Shown piece by piece: positions 44,716-56,612 of a stretch of 64,000 nucleotides of DNA. Within the stretch, counting starts at the first letter, position 1. Each line of letters starts with the position of its first letter. The DNA comes from Pycnopodia helianthoides (taxonomy: Eukaryota; Echinodermata; Asteroidea; Forcipulatida; Asteriidae), in NCBI GenBank assembly GCA_032158295.1, contig CM063245.1:4946700-5010699 (forward strand), in the 5' to 3' direction. Under the pieces are notes generated by a model. The model did no database searches. It had not been told where the DNA came from and saw only the letters and a list, made by a program, of their open reading frames with translations. Made by a program: the position numbers and the translations under genes.

Positions 44716-44970
44716 GGTTGTCCGGTTGGCATAGTGGTATCTGTCCTCACCTGTAGGACCCCAGTTCGAATCCCGCCAGGGGCACTTTGTGGAATTGGGT
44801 TTTCAGTCCCTACCCGATTGCATGGGTTTTTCCCGGAACAATTTTCTGGAGTTTTCCTCCCACATCTATATTAGAAACTTTTGTCTTCTCTCCAATAGTG
44901 AGATACTTGGATAGTATGGTGATTAAGTTCGCTTTTCTTAGAATCCTTGGCTTCACAACCAGAATTAGTG
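44716..44970 (+). repeat. Full-length tRNA-headed SINE
   Basis: GGTTGTCCGGTTGGCATAGT, GTTCGAATCCCGCC, TTTCAGTCCCTACCCGATTG and the ACATCTA body, as at 34514. Confidence 0.7.
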
Positions 44971-45143
44971 AATGAATTAAAAAAACTAAAGCTGAAAATG
45001 TTCCTCAAATGTACATCTAAATTCAGCAGCTGGTGTAATTATTTAATAGTTGTAAAGATTGCATGGGGATGGAGATCATTATTTTGTTTTACTCAGCAGC
45101 AATGTATTCACTGTATAATTTTGTTTTTATCTTCCTCAAACAG

Positions 45144-45244
45144 AAAAGCATGTCACCTCTAAAGAGATCTACCTGTCAACAAGTAGATAACTGAGATCTG
45201 CATAATGATCGGACTGGTGAAGGAACAACCCTCTCCAGTAAAAG
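45144..45244 (+). other. Exon-like cassette, ancestral copy 2
   Basis: Acceptor CTCAAACAG and donor GTAAATTT; the core AAGAGATCTACCTGTCAACA is shared. A stop occurs in each frame. Confidence 0.5.
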
Positions 45245-46028
45245 GTAAATTTAACAGCAAAGCACATCATTTTTTATGTTTACATTGTTCAAAAAAGCTT
45301 ATAAATTCTGAGTCTCTAGAATTTGAAGGGATTCACAATTTACTTTCATCATCAGGTAGTTGACCTACATAATTCATAGTTCAAAAGAAGGCTGTCAACA
45401 AAGTGAGACAGGATTTTTATTTTCCTATTTCAATATTTCTTGTACTGAAATCATTATTAGTCACAAGCCAAGCAAGAAAACTTGTAAACACTCAATTACT
45501 ATTGACAGGCTGGCTAATATCAATCACAAAAAATAAAATGGACATGTGTGAGAGCCCTGTGACATGCCTGCTCTTTCTCAAAATGCAAATGACAAAATGA
45601 CCTTTTACAGCAACATTTCCATTAAAAGCTGTAAATGTTGCTCTTGACATCTTCATTTTACTGATAAATTTTAAACAAATTTTGCCAAAAGGAAGTCATG
45701 CCTTCTTCAATGATGTCTGCCCAGGTTATTAAAGGTCTGCATGTATTTGCTAGATGATTCTGATGACTCAATGATAAGAAAGTTAGGTTCATACAAGTAC
45801 CAGTCTTTAAGAGATCTGTTTGTGGCATTTAGCATCCCCCTTCAATCCCCGGTTCTTGTTTTGATTGCAACAATCAAAAGAATCCTGATGTGCATTGAAG
45901 TGCCTCAGAACTTTCCTTTGGCATTTTAAGTTTTCTGTATCTACTTTTATTGAAAGTATTCACAAAAATCCTTGGCTAAGAGCATTTTATCTGAAACTAA
46001 CTGTTCTCATCATTTGTTTGTGTTGCAG

Positions 46029-46122
46029 TAGGCTTACCATTTTCAACAAGATCTACCTGTCAACAAGTAGATGTCGTGACTTGCCTAAAGCAAAGGAGGA
46101 CTGGTGCATCCTCCAGTACAAG
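46029..46122 (+). other. Array cassette 1 (94 nt, open frame)
   Basis: Acceptor GTGTTGCAG, donor GTAATTTC. It is five bases longer than the later copies. One frame is open throughout (LTIFNKIYLSTSRC, DLPKAKEDWCILQYK) and resembles the exon at 57569 in phase. Confidence 0.5.
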
Positions 46123-47153
46123 GTAATTTCCTAAGTAAAGAAAAATAGAAAAGTTGTCTTTTTATCTTATCATTTACACTTAATTATTTACACATCCAAC
46201 AGGGCAAAGAGTACCAAAAACAGAGTGACTAGAAAGCAATGAAAAAATGTTCAGTTTTAAATGCAGTTGGAAAAACCCAAAGTGGAAAACCAACGTAATG
46301 AGGTAGGGTCTCAATCCACATACAGGCTTTGGTCTGAGGTTGGACTCGAACCGAGGTCCACAGAGGGAAAACGTAGGGAAAGAAACCACTGAGCACACCG
46401 GATCCCGCTGGTTATCAAAGTTTTGGATGCATTTGCTAGATGTTTGGAGGACTCAGTGATAAGAAAGTTCATACCAGCTACAATCTTTAAGAAACCATTT
46501 GTGGCATTTAGCATCCCTCTTCATTCCCTGTTTTCCGTTTAATTGCAACAATCAAAAGATTCCTTATGTGCATAAATGCCTCAGAACTTTCCTTCTGTGT
46601 TTTAAGTTTTCTGTATTTACATTTTTTGAAAGTGTCCACGAAAATCCTTGTGCAGAGATTGCCAAAAACAGAGTGACTAGAAAGCAATAAAGAAATATTC
46701 AGTGTAAGATGCAGGAGGAAAAACCCACGTGGGAAAACCAACGCAATGAGGTAGGGTCAGAAAACCCAATCTGCGAAGAGGCTTTGGTTTGAGGTTGAAA
46801 TCGAACCGACGTCCACAAAGGGAAAATGTAGCAAAAGAAACCACTGAGCACACCTAATTCATGTGGTTATAAAGAGTTTGCATGCATCTGCTAGATGTTT
46901 CTGAGGACTCAATGATAACAATGTTCATACCAGCACCAATATTTAGGAGATCTGTTTGTGGCATTAAGCATCAACCTGTTTCTTGTTTCTATTGAAACAA
47001 TCAAAAGAATCCTGATGTGCATAAGTGCCATAGAACTTTCCTTCGGTGTTCTAAGTTTTCTGTATTTACATTTTTTTAAGGTGTCCACAAAAATCCTTGG
47101 GTCAGAGCATTTTATCTGAAACTAACCAATCTAGTCATTTGTTTGTGTTGCAG

Positions 47154-47178
47154 ATAGACTTACCATCTCCAATACAAG
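47154..47178 (+). other. Array cassette 2, internally deleted (25 nt)
   Basis: Both splice sites remain but the middle of the cassette is missing. Confidence 0.5.
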
Positions 47179-47769
47179 GTAAATTCCTAAGTAAAGAAAT
47201 AAAAAAAGACTGTCTTTCATCTTATCGTTTACATTTAATTATTTACACATCCAACAGGGCAAAGAGTGCCAAAAACAGAGTGACTAGAAAGCAATAAAGA
47301 AATGTTCAGTTTAAGTTGCGGGAGGAAAAACCCTAAATGGGAAAACTAATGTAATGAGGTAGGGTCAGAAAACCCAATCTCCATAGAGGCTTTGGTCTGA
47401 GGTTGGAATTAAACCGATGTCCACAAAGGGAAAATGTAGGAAAAGAAACCACTGAGCACACCTGATCCTGCTGGTTATTAAAGGTTTGCATGCATTTGCT
47501 AGATGTTTCTGAGGACTCAATGATAAGAAAGTTCATACCAGCACCAATCCTTATGAGATCTGTTTGTGGCATTTAGCATCGCTCTTCAATCCCTGTTTTT
47601 TGTTCGATTGCAACAATCAAAAGATTCCTTATGTTCATAAGTGCCTCAGAAATTTCCTTCTGTGTTTTAAGTTTTCTGTATTTACATTTTTTTAAGGTGT
47701 CCACAAAAATCCTTGGGTCAGAGCGTTTGATCTGAAACTAACCAATCTAATCAATTGTTTGTGTTGCAG

Positions 47770-47858
47770 TAGGCTTACCATCTCCAATCAGATCTACCCG
47801 TCAACAAGTAGATGTCTTGACTTGCCAAAAGCAAAGGAGGTGCACTCTCCAGTACAAG
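47770..47858 (+). other. Array cassette 3 (89 nt)
   Basis: Intact acceptor and donor. Open in two frames; the third starts with TAG. Confidence 0.6.
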
Positions 47859-48448
47859 GTAAATTCCTAAGTAAAGAAGCAAAAAAAGGGGTCTTTTATC
47901 TTATCATTTACATTTAATTATTTACACATCCATCAGGGCAAAGAGTGCCAAAAACAGACTGACTACATAGCAATGAAGAAATGTTCAGTTTTAGATGTGG
48001 GAGGCAAAACCTAAAGTGGAAAACCCACGAAATGAGGTAGGGTCTGAAAACCCATTCGACAAACAGGCTTTGGTCTGAGGTTAGAATCGAACCGATGTCC
48101 ACAGAGGAAGAAAGTTAGGAAAGAAACCACTGAGCACACCTGAGACCTGGTTATGAAAGTTCTGCATGCATTTGCTAGATGATTCTGAGGACTCAATGAT
48201 AAGAAAGTTTATACCGGCACCAATCTTTAAGAGATCTGTTTGTGTGCATTTAGCATCCCCCTTCGATCCCTGTTTCTTGTTTTAATTGCAACAATAAACA
48301 AAAATCCTGATGTGCATTAGTGCCTCAGAACTTTCCTTAGGTGTTTTAAGTTTTTTGTATTTACTTTTATTGAAACTATCCACAAAAAACATTGGGTTAG
48401 AGCATTTCATCTGAAACTAACTGTTCTAATCATTTGTTTGTGTTGCAG

Positions 48449-48537
48449 TAGGCTTACCATCTTCAATGAGATCTACCCGTCAACAAGTAGATGTCTTGAC
48501 TTGTCAAAAGCAAAGGAGGTGCACTCTCCAGTACAAG
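48449..48537 (+). other. Array cassette 4 (89 nt)
   Basis: Intact acceptor and donor; 679 bp after cassette 3. Confidence 0.6.
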
Positions 48538-49127
48538 GTAAATTCCTAAGTAAAGAAGCAAAAAAAAGGGGTCTTTTATCTTATCATTTACATTTAATTA
48601 TTTACACATCCAACAGGGCAAAGAGTGCCCAAACAGACTGACTAGAAAGCAATGAAAAAATGTTCAGTTTTAGATGCAGGAGGCAAAACCCAAAGTGGAA
48701 AACCCATGTAATGAGGTAGGGTCTGAAAACCCAATCCACATACAGGCTTTGGTCTGAGCTTAGAATTGAACCGATGTCCACAGAGGAAAAATGTTAGGAA
48801 AGAAACCACTGAACACACCTGAGACCTGGTTATGAAAGTTCTGCATGCATTTGCTAGATGATTCTGAGGACTCAATGATAAGAAAGTTCATACCAGCACC
48901 AATCTTTAAGAGATCTGTTTGTGTGCATTTAGCATCCCCCTTCGATCCGTGTTTCTTGTTTTAATTGCAACAATAAACAAAAATCCTGATGTGCATTAGT
49001 GCCTCAGAAATTTCTTTAGGTGTTTTAAGTTTTTTGTATTTACTTTTATTGAAACTATCCACAAAAATCCTTGGTTAAGAGCATTTTATCTGAAACTTAC
49101 TGTTCTAATCATTTGTTTGTGTTGCAG

Positions 49128-49216
49128 TAGGCTTACCATCTTCAATGAGATCTACCCGTCAACAAGTAGATGTCTTGACTTGCCAAAAGCAAAGGAGGTG
49201 CACTCTCCAGTACAAG
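49128..49216 (+). other. Array cassette 5 (89 nt)
   Basis: Intact acceptor and donor; 679 bp after cassette 4. Confidence 0.6.
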
Positions 49217-49487
49217 GTAAATTCCTAAGTAAAGAAGCAAAAAAGTGGTCTTTTATCTTATCATTTACATTTAATAATTTACACATCCAACAGGGCAAAG
49301 AGTGCCAAAAACAGACTGACTAGAAAGCAATGAAGAAATGTTCAGTTTTAGATGCGGGAGGCAAAACCCAAAGTGGAAAACCCACGTAATGAGGTAGGGT
49401 CTGAAAACCCAATCCACACACAGGCTTTGGTCTGAGGTTAGAATTGAACCGATGTCCACAGAGGAAGAAAGTTAGGAAAGAAACCAC

Positions 49488-49918
49488 TTGGCGTGTCGTG
49501 GCCGAGCAGACAAGAACACCGGACTCAAGCTCTGATGTATCTGAATGGCAGAGTGTGGGTTCGAGTCCCGGTCGTGACACTTGTGTCCTTAAGCAAGACA
49601 CTTAACCATTATTGCTTCGTCCTTCGGATGGGACGTAAAGCCGTAGGTCCCGTGTGTTGTGTAATGCACGTAAAAGAACCCAGTTACACTTATCGCTAAG
49701 AGAAGGGGTTCGCCCCGGTGTTCCTGGTTTGATTGGCAGCATATTGCGCCACAGCACCTTGTAAACCATTACTTGGTGCTATGTAAAGGAACAGGTCTAA
49801 TACTTCAAAACTTAGCTCCACATTATACCTTGCAGGAAAAATACTGAGCGCTTTGAGACGCCCATAGGACGTGATAAAGCGCTATATAAGAACTGTGTAT
49901 TATTATTATTATTATTAT
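49488..49918 (+). repeat. tRNA-Leu-derived SINE inside array unit
   Basis: GGCCGAGCAGACAAGAACAC, an ACTCAAGCT loop (CAA), GGGTTCGAGTCCCGGTCGTG, then a conserved body with GTCCTTCGGATGGGACGTAA and GCGCTTTGAGACGCCC, and an (ATT)n tail. The insertion splits the unit between CCACT and GAGCA. Confidence 0.85.
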
Positions 49919-50235
49919 GAGCATACCTGAGACCTGGTTATGAAAGTTCTGCATGCATTTGCTAGATGATTCTGAGGACTCAATGATAAGAAAGTTCATA
50001 CCGGCACAAATCTTTAAGAGATCTGTTTGTGTGCATTTATCATCCCCCTTCGATCCGTGTTTCTTGTTTTAATTGCAACAATAAACAAAAATCCTGATGT
50101 GCATTAGTGCCTCAGAAATTTCTTTAGGTGTTTTAAGTTTTTTGTATTTACTTTTATTGAAACTATCCACAAAAATTCTTGGGTAAGAGCATTTCATCTG
50201 AAACTTACTGTTCTAATCATTTGTTTGTGTTGCAG

Positions 50236-50326
50236 TAGGCTTACCATCTTCAATGAGATCTACCCGTCAACAAGTAGATGTCTTGACTTGCCAAAAGCAA
50301 AGGAGGTGCACTCTCCAGTACAAATG
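50236..50326 (+). other. Array cassette 6 (91 nt, altered donor)
   Basis: It ends CAAATG before GTAAAT, two bases longer than the standard copy. Confidence 0.55.
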
Positions 50327-50596
50327 GTAAATTCCTAAGTAAAAAAGCAAAAAAAGTGGTCTTTTATCTTATCATTTACATTTAATTATTTACACATCCA
50401 ACAGGGCAAAGAGTGCCAAAAACAGACTGACTAGAAAGCAATGAAGAAATGTTCAGTTTTAGATGCGGGAGGCAAAACCCAAAGTGGAAAACCCACGTAA
50501 TGAGGTAGGGTCTGGAAACCCAATCCACACACAGGCTTTGGTCTGAGGTTAGAATTGAACCGATGTCCACAGAGGAAAAAGGTAAGAAAGAAACCA

Positions 50597-51283
50597 CTTG
50601 GCGTGTTATGGCCGAGCGGACAAGAACACCGGACTCAAGCTCTGATGTTTCTGAATGGCAGAGTGTGGGTTCGAGTCCCGGTCGTGACACTTGTGTCCTT
50701 AAGCAAGACACTTAACCATTATTGCTTCGTCCTTCGGATGGGACGTAAAGCCGTAGGTCCCGTGTGTTGTGTAATGCACGTAAAAGAACCCAGTTACACT
50801 TATCGCTAAGAGAAGGGGTTCGCCCCGGTGTTCCTGGTTTGATTGGCAGCATATTGCGCCACAGCACCTTGTAAACCATTACTTGGTGCTATGTAAAGGA
50901 ACAGGGCCCAATTTCATGGCTCTGCTTACCGCCGAATTCTGCGCTTGCGGTGACCATTCTCCGCTTACTGTTCAAGCGCCGAATTTCTGCGCTAGCTGTG
51001 TAAGCGTAGAATGCCTAGTAACGTGGGGTACGCACACGCACAACCCGAAATTCCCCGCTAACCCGTGAAATACGCTTGACGTAAGCGCGGAATTCCCTGC
51101 TTCCGCAAGCGCCGATTCTTTGCTTACGGTAAGCAGAGCCATGAAATTGGGCCCTGGTCTAATACTTCAAAACGTAGCTCCACATTATACCTTGCAGGAA
51201 AAATACTGAGCGCTTTGAGATTCCCATCGGACGTGATAAAGCGCTATATAAGAACTGTGTATTATTATTATTATTATTATTAT
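50597..51283 (+). repeat. Second copy of the array-borne SINE, split by a MITE
   Basis: Same insertion point and near-identical sequence as 49488. It is interrupted at 50904-51154 by a GGGCCC-family MITE. Confidence 0.85.
50904..51154. repeat. GGGCCC-family MITE (subfamily B), 251 bp, fresh ends
   Basis: GGGCCCAATTTCATGGCTCT and AGAGCCATGAAATTGGGCCC are perfect inverted ends. Nested in the SINE at 50597. Confidence 0.85.
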
Positions 51284-51600
51284 GAGCATACCTGAGACCT
51301 GGTTATGAAAGTTCTGCATGCATTTGCTAGATGATTCTGAGGACTCAATGATAAGAAAGTTCATACCGGCACCAATCTTTAAGAGATCTGTTTGTGTGCA
51401 TTTATCATCCCCCTTCGATCCCTGTTTCTTGTTTTAATTGCAACAATAAACAAAAATCCTGATGTGCATTAGTGCCTCAGAAATTTCTTTAGGTGTTTTA
51501 AGTTTTTTGTATTTACTTTTATTGAAACTATCCACAAAAATCCTTGGGTTAGAGCATTTCATCTGAAACTAACTGTTATAATTATTTGCTTGTGTTGCAG

Positions 51601-51689
51601 TAGGCTTACCATCTTCAAGGGGATCTACCCGTCAACAAGTAGATGTCTTGACTTGCCTAAAGCAAAGGAGGTGCACTCTCCTGTAGAAG
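51601..51689 (+). other. Array cassette 7 (89 nt)
   Basis: Acceptor TGTGTTGCAG, donor GTAAATTC; a GGGGATCTACC variant. Confidence 0.6.
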
Positions 51690-51823
51690 GTAAATTCCTA
51701 AGTAAAAAAGCAAAAAAAGTGGTCTTTTATCTTATCATTTACATTTAATTATTTACACATCCAACAGGGCAAAGAGTGCCAAAAACAGACTGACTAGAAA
51801 GCAATGAAGAAATGTTCAGTTTT

Positions 51824-53455
51824 CAGGGATGCCAGTTTTCCGGCTATTGCCGGAGTTCCGGCTTTTTCAAATTTTCCCCAAATTTTTCCGGCGCTCCGTG
51901 TTTCATCAGGCCGGAGAAAATATATTTTATTGAAAACAGATTTTCGGCGCTCGTTTGGAGCGACTCGTGTTTAATGTTAATATGTTTTGAAAGCGCCGTC
52001 AAGCGTTCGTACGTGTATTGTAAATGCCGGGAGTATTGAGCGAAGATTAGACTTTTCTGTCGAATGTGTGCGTGGTGCCGTATGGTATGTATCGATGTAT
52101 TTTGTGTGTACATCCATACACGATCTTTGGACCGTACATGAAATCGCTCTGAGAATTTTGTTTTGCGGACGATTGGCGTTACCATTGAGACATACCGACT
52201 GAGTTTTTGGCGTTCATTGAGTCATTATGGATGTTGAAAGAGAAGCTAATTTGAAACAAATTGATCGAGGGGTAAAGAATAGGTTTAATTGGCGGTGGCT
52301 TGAGTCGAGAGACAGTGTTTACAGGGTTCTCCCCACGTACAAGCTATAGTGTATTGGCCCGATACGCAATTTTTGGGGGCCGATACGCCGGCAAAAAGGC
52401 CGAGCACATTTACGCTTTTCAATTTTTGAATACCTTTTTTTATTGACCGCAACAAACGGATCACAGTCTGTGTCCAGTGCCTTGGCCAACGTAATTTATA
52501 ATCCATTAGTAATGCTTTCTTCGTGTGTGTCTTTGATCTATGTTGTCCCGGCCGCTGATATCAATCACGATCACATACAAAAAACTTTCTTGTGTGCAGC
52601 GAATGATTGAGAAAAGCACACATGGCCACTGAACTCAGTTAACTGTTTCCCTTCGATGCCGCGTGCACCTTTTTCCGAAGACGGGTACCAGCGAAACCAT
52701 GCTCATTTTCGACCCCAAAAGAGCAAGCACGTTGATCGCTCGCTCAATCCCACATGCGTAATCCGTGCTAAAAAAACAAACATGTGCATACATGTTAAGA
52801 GCGGTGTTAGAGCATGTCCGTTTTATTATGTTTTATAATTGGGGCTACTTGAGGAAATTTAATTGACAAACAATATATCACTTATGTAAACAAATTATTT
52901 TGACTTCTTTTTAATTTACAGAGAATCTTATTTTCTGTGTAAACTGAAAATAAATCCGAATAAAACAGTTGAAATGGGTTCACCACCCGTAGGGGAACCC
53001 CCGGCCAATTTTTTTTTTTAAATGAAACCTCTATTTATGCTATATTAAATAAAAATGCCTTTGTTTGACCATTATATTGCAATTTAAAAGGCTTTATGCA
53101 CCAGAATGCAGCAGAGAGCATCTAGAACTTCAAATTTTTGCAGGGGGGGGGGGGTCAGAATTGTCTTTTTTTATGTTTTATAAAAAAATCGCTGTTATGT
53201 TTTTTATTGTTTTTGGTCGGGGGGGGGGCAAAAAACCTACAAAGATAAAATCCTCAACTTCATTGACAGTTAAAAACAACAGAAATGGGGGAAAAAGTCT
53301 CTAAATGAAATCCAGAAAAAAACTATCTTGAGGTGTTATGGCTGATACAAGGTCAATGGTGTTGATCTAGAAAGAGGGATTAATAACTGGTGACCCCCTT
53401 TCCTTCGCAGCGAATTTTTTTCAGGCTCTGAAGGAAAGAGTCACTGGCATCCCTG
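51824..53455. mobile_element. 1.63-kb non-autonomous DNA element in the array
   Basis: CAGGGATGCCAGT at the left mirrors ACTGGCATCCCTG at the right. AGTTTT flanks both sides (51818-51823 and 53456-53461), a 6-bp duplication of array sequence. The interior has G runs and no recognisable transposase. Confidence 0.8.
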
Positions 53456-53918
53456 AGTTTTAGATGCGGGAGGCAAAACCCAAAGTGGAAAACCCACGTA
53501 ATGAGGTAGGGTCTGAAAACCCAATCCACATACAGGCTTTGGTCTGAGGTTAGAATCGAACTGATGTCCACAGAGGAAAAAATGTTAGGAAAGAAACCAC
53601 TGAGCACACCTGAGACCTGGTTATGAAAGCTCTGCATGTATTTGCTAGATGATTGTGAGGACTCAATGATAAGAAAGTTCATACCAGCACCAATCTTTAA
53701 GAGATCTGTTTGTGTGCATTTAGCATCCCCTTCGATCCCTGTTTCTTGTTTTAATTACAACAATAAAACAAAAATCCTAATGTGCATTAGTGCCTCAGAA
53801 GCTTCCTAAGGTGTTTTAATTTTTTTGTATTTACTTTTATTGAAACTATCCACAAAAATCCTTGGGTAAGAGCATTTCATCTGAAACTTACTGTTCTAAT
53901 CATTTGTTTGTGTTGCAG

Positions 53919-54007
53919 TAGGCTTACCATCTTCAATGAGATCTACCCGTCAACAAGTAGATGTCTTGACTTGCCAAAAGCAAAGGAGGTGCACTCTCCA
54001 GTACAAG
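53919..54007 (+). other. Array cassette 8 (89 nt)
   Basis: Intact splice sites. Confidence 0.6.
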
Positions 54008-54598
54008 GTAAATTCCTAAGTAAAGAAGCAAAAAAAGTGGTCTTTTATCTTATTATTTACATTTCATTATTTACACATCCAACAGGGCAAAGAGTGCCCA
54101 AAACAGACTGACTACATAGCAATGAAGAAATGTTCAGTTTTAGATGCGGGAGGCAAAACCCAAAGTGGAAAACCCACGTAATGAGGTAGGGTCTGAAAAC
54201 CCAATCCACACACAGGCTTTGGTCTGAGGTTAGAATCGAACTGATGTACACAGAGGAAAAATGTTAGGAAAGAAACCACTGAGCACACCTGAGACCTGGT
54301 TATGAAAGCTCTGCATGCATTTGCTAGATGATTGTGAGGACTCAATGATAAGAAAGTTCATACCAGCACCAATCTTTAAGAGATCTGTTTGTGTGCATTT
54401 AGCATCCCCTTCGATCCCTGTTTCTTGTTTTAATTGCAACAAGAAACAAAAATCCTGATGTGTATTTTAGTGCCTCAGAACTTTCCTAAGGTGTTTTAAT
54501 TTTTTTGTACTTACTTTTATTGAAACTATCCACAAAAATCCTTGGGTTAGAGCATTTAATCTGAAACTAACTGTTCTAATCATTTGTTTGTGTTGCAG

Positions 54599-54687
54599 TA
54601 GGCTTACCATCTTCAATGAGATCTATCCGTTAACAAGTAGATGTCTTGACTTGCCTAAAGCAAAGGAGGTGCACTCTCCAGTACAAG
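54599..54687 (+). other. Array cassette 9 (89 nt)
   Basis: Intact splice sites. A CGTTAA change puts a stop in one of the two open frames. Confidence 0.6.
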
Positions 54688-55264
54688 GTAAATTCCTAAG
54701 TAAAGAAGCAAAAAAAGTGGTCTTTTATCTTCTCATTTACATTTAATTATTTACACATCCAACAGGGCAAAGAGTGCCAAAAACAGATTGAATACAAAGC
54801 AATGAAGAAATGTTCAGTTTTAGATGCGTAGGCAAAACCCAAAGTTGAAAACTGCGAAATGAGGTAGGGTCTGAAAAACCAATCCACATACTGGCTTTGG
54901 TCTGAGGTTAGAATCAAACTGATGTCCACAGAGGAAAAAATGTGAGGAAAGAAACCACTGAGCACACCTGAGACCTGGTTATGAAAGCTCTGCATGCATT
55001 TGCTAGATGATTGTGAGGACTCAATGATAAGAAAGTTCATACCAGCACCAATCTTTAAGAGATCTTTTTGTGTGCATTTAGCATCCCCCTTCGATCCCTG
55101 TTTCTTGTTTTAATTGCAACAATAAACAAAAATCTTGGTGTGCATTATTGCCTCAGAACTTTACTTAGGTGTTTAAATTTTTTTGTATTTACTTTTATTG
55201 AAACTATCCACAAAAATCCTTGGGTTAGAGCATTTCATCTGAAACTAACTGTTATAATCATTTG

Positions 55265-55300
55265 GTGCACTCTCCCTAGAGGTGCACTCTCCAGTACAAG
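55265..55300 (+). other. Array cassette 10, acceptor lost
   Basis: Only the 3' part remains, with GGTGCACTCTCC duplicated; the donor is kept. Confidence 0.5.
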
Positions 55301-55894
55301 GTAAATTCCTACGTAAAGAAGCAAAAAAAAGGGGTCTTTTATCTTATCATTTACATTTAATTATTTACACATCCAACAGGGCAAAGAGTGCCAAAAATAG
55401 ACTGAATAGAGAGCAATGAAGAAATGTTCAGTTTTAGATGCGGGAGGCAAAACCCAAAGTGGAAAACCCACGTAATGAGGTAGGGTCTGAAAACCCAATC
55501 CACAAACAGGCTTTGGTCTGAGGTTAGAATCGAACTGATGTCTACAGAGGAAAAAATGTGAGGAAAGAAACCACTGAGTACACCTGAGACCTGGTTATGA
55601 AAGTCTTGCATGCATTTGCTAGATGATTGTGAGGACTCAATGATAAGAAAGTTCATACCAGCACCAATCTTTAAGAGATCTGTTTGTGTGCATTTAGCAT
55701 CACCCTTCGATCCCTGTTTCTTGTTTTAATTGCAACAATAAACAAAAATCCTGATGTGCATTTGAGTGCCTCAGAACTTTCCTTAGGTGTTTTAAGTTTG
55801 TTGTATTTACTTTTATTGAAACTACCCACAAAAATCCTTGGGTAAGAGCATTTCATCTGAAACTAACTGTTCTAATCATTTGTTTGTGTTGCAG

Positions 55895-55983
55895 TAGGCT
55901 TACCATCTTCAATGAGATCTACCCGTCAACAAGTAGATTTCTTGACTTGCCTTAAGCAAAGGAGGTGCACTCTCTAGTACAAG
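55895..55983 (+). other. Array cassette 11 (89 nt)
   Basis: Splice sites intact, but CCTTAA and CTCTAG put stops in both formerly open frames. Confidence 0.6.
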
Positions 55984-56523
55984 GTAAATTCCTAAGTAAA
56001 GAATAAAAAAAAGTGTTCTTTTATCTTATCATTTACATTTAATTATTTACACATCCAACAGGGCAAAAGTGCCAAAAATAGACTGACTAAAGAGCAATGA
56101 AGAAATGTTCAGTTTTAGATGCGGGAGGCAAAACCCAAAGTGGAAAACCCACGTAATGAGGTAGGGTCTGAAAACCCAATCCACAAACAGGCTTTGGTCT
56201 GAGGTTAGAATCGAACTAATGTCCACAGAGGAAAAATGTTAGGAAAGAATCCACTGAGCACACCTGAGACCTGGTTATGAAAGCTCTGCATGCATTTGCT
56301 AGATGATTGTGAGGACTCAATGATAAGAAAGTTCATACCAGCACCAATCTTTAAGAGATCTGTTTGTGTGCATTTAGCATCCCCTTCGATCCCTGTTTCT
56401 TGTTTTAATTGCAACAAGAAACAAAAATCCTGATGTGCATTTTAGTGCCTCAGAACTTTCCTTAGGTGTTTTAAGAGCATTTCATCTGAAACTAACTGTT
56501 CTAATCATTTGTTTGTGTTGCAG

Positions 56524-56612
56524 TAGGCTTACCATCTTCAATGAGATCTACCCGTCAACAAGTAGATGTCTTGACTTGCCTAAAGCATAGGAGGTGCACT
56601 CTCCAGTACAAG
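56524..56612 (+). other. Array cassette 12 (89 nt)
   Basis: Splice sites intact; GCATAG stops one frame. Confidence 0.6.

Noticed and set aside
51844..52185. 113-codon minus-strand frame inside the 1.63-kb element as a transposase
   Set aside because: No transposase motif and too short.
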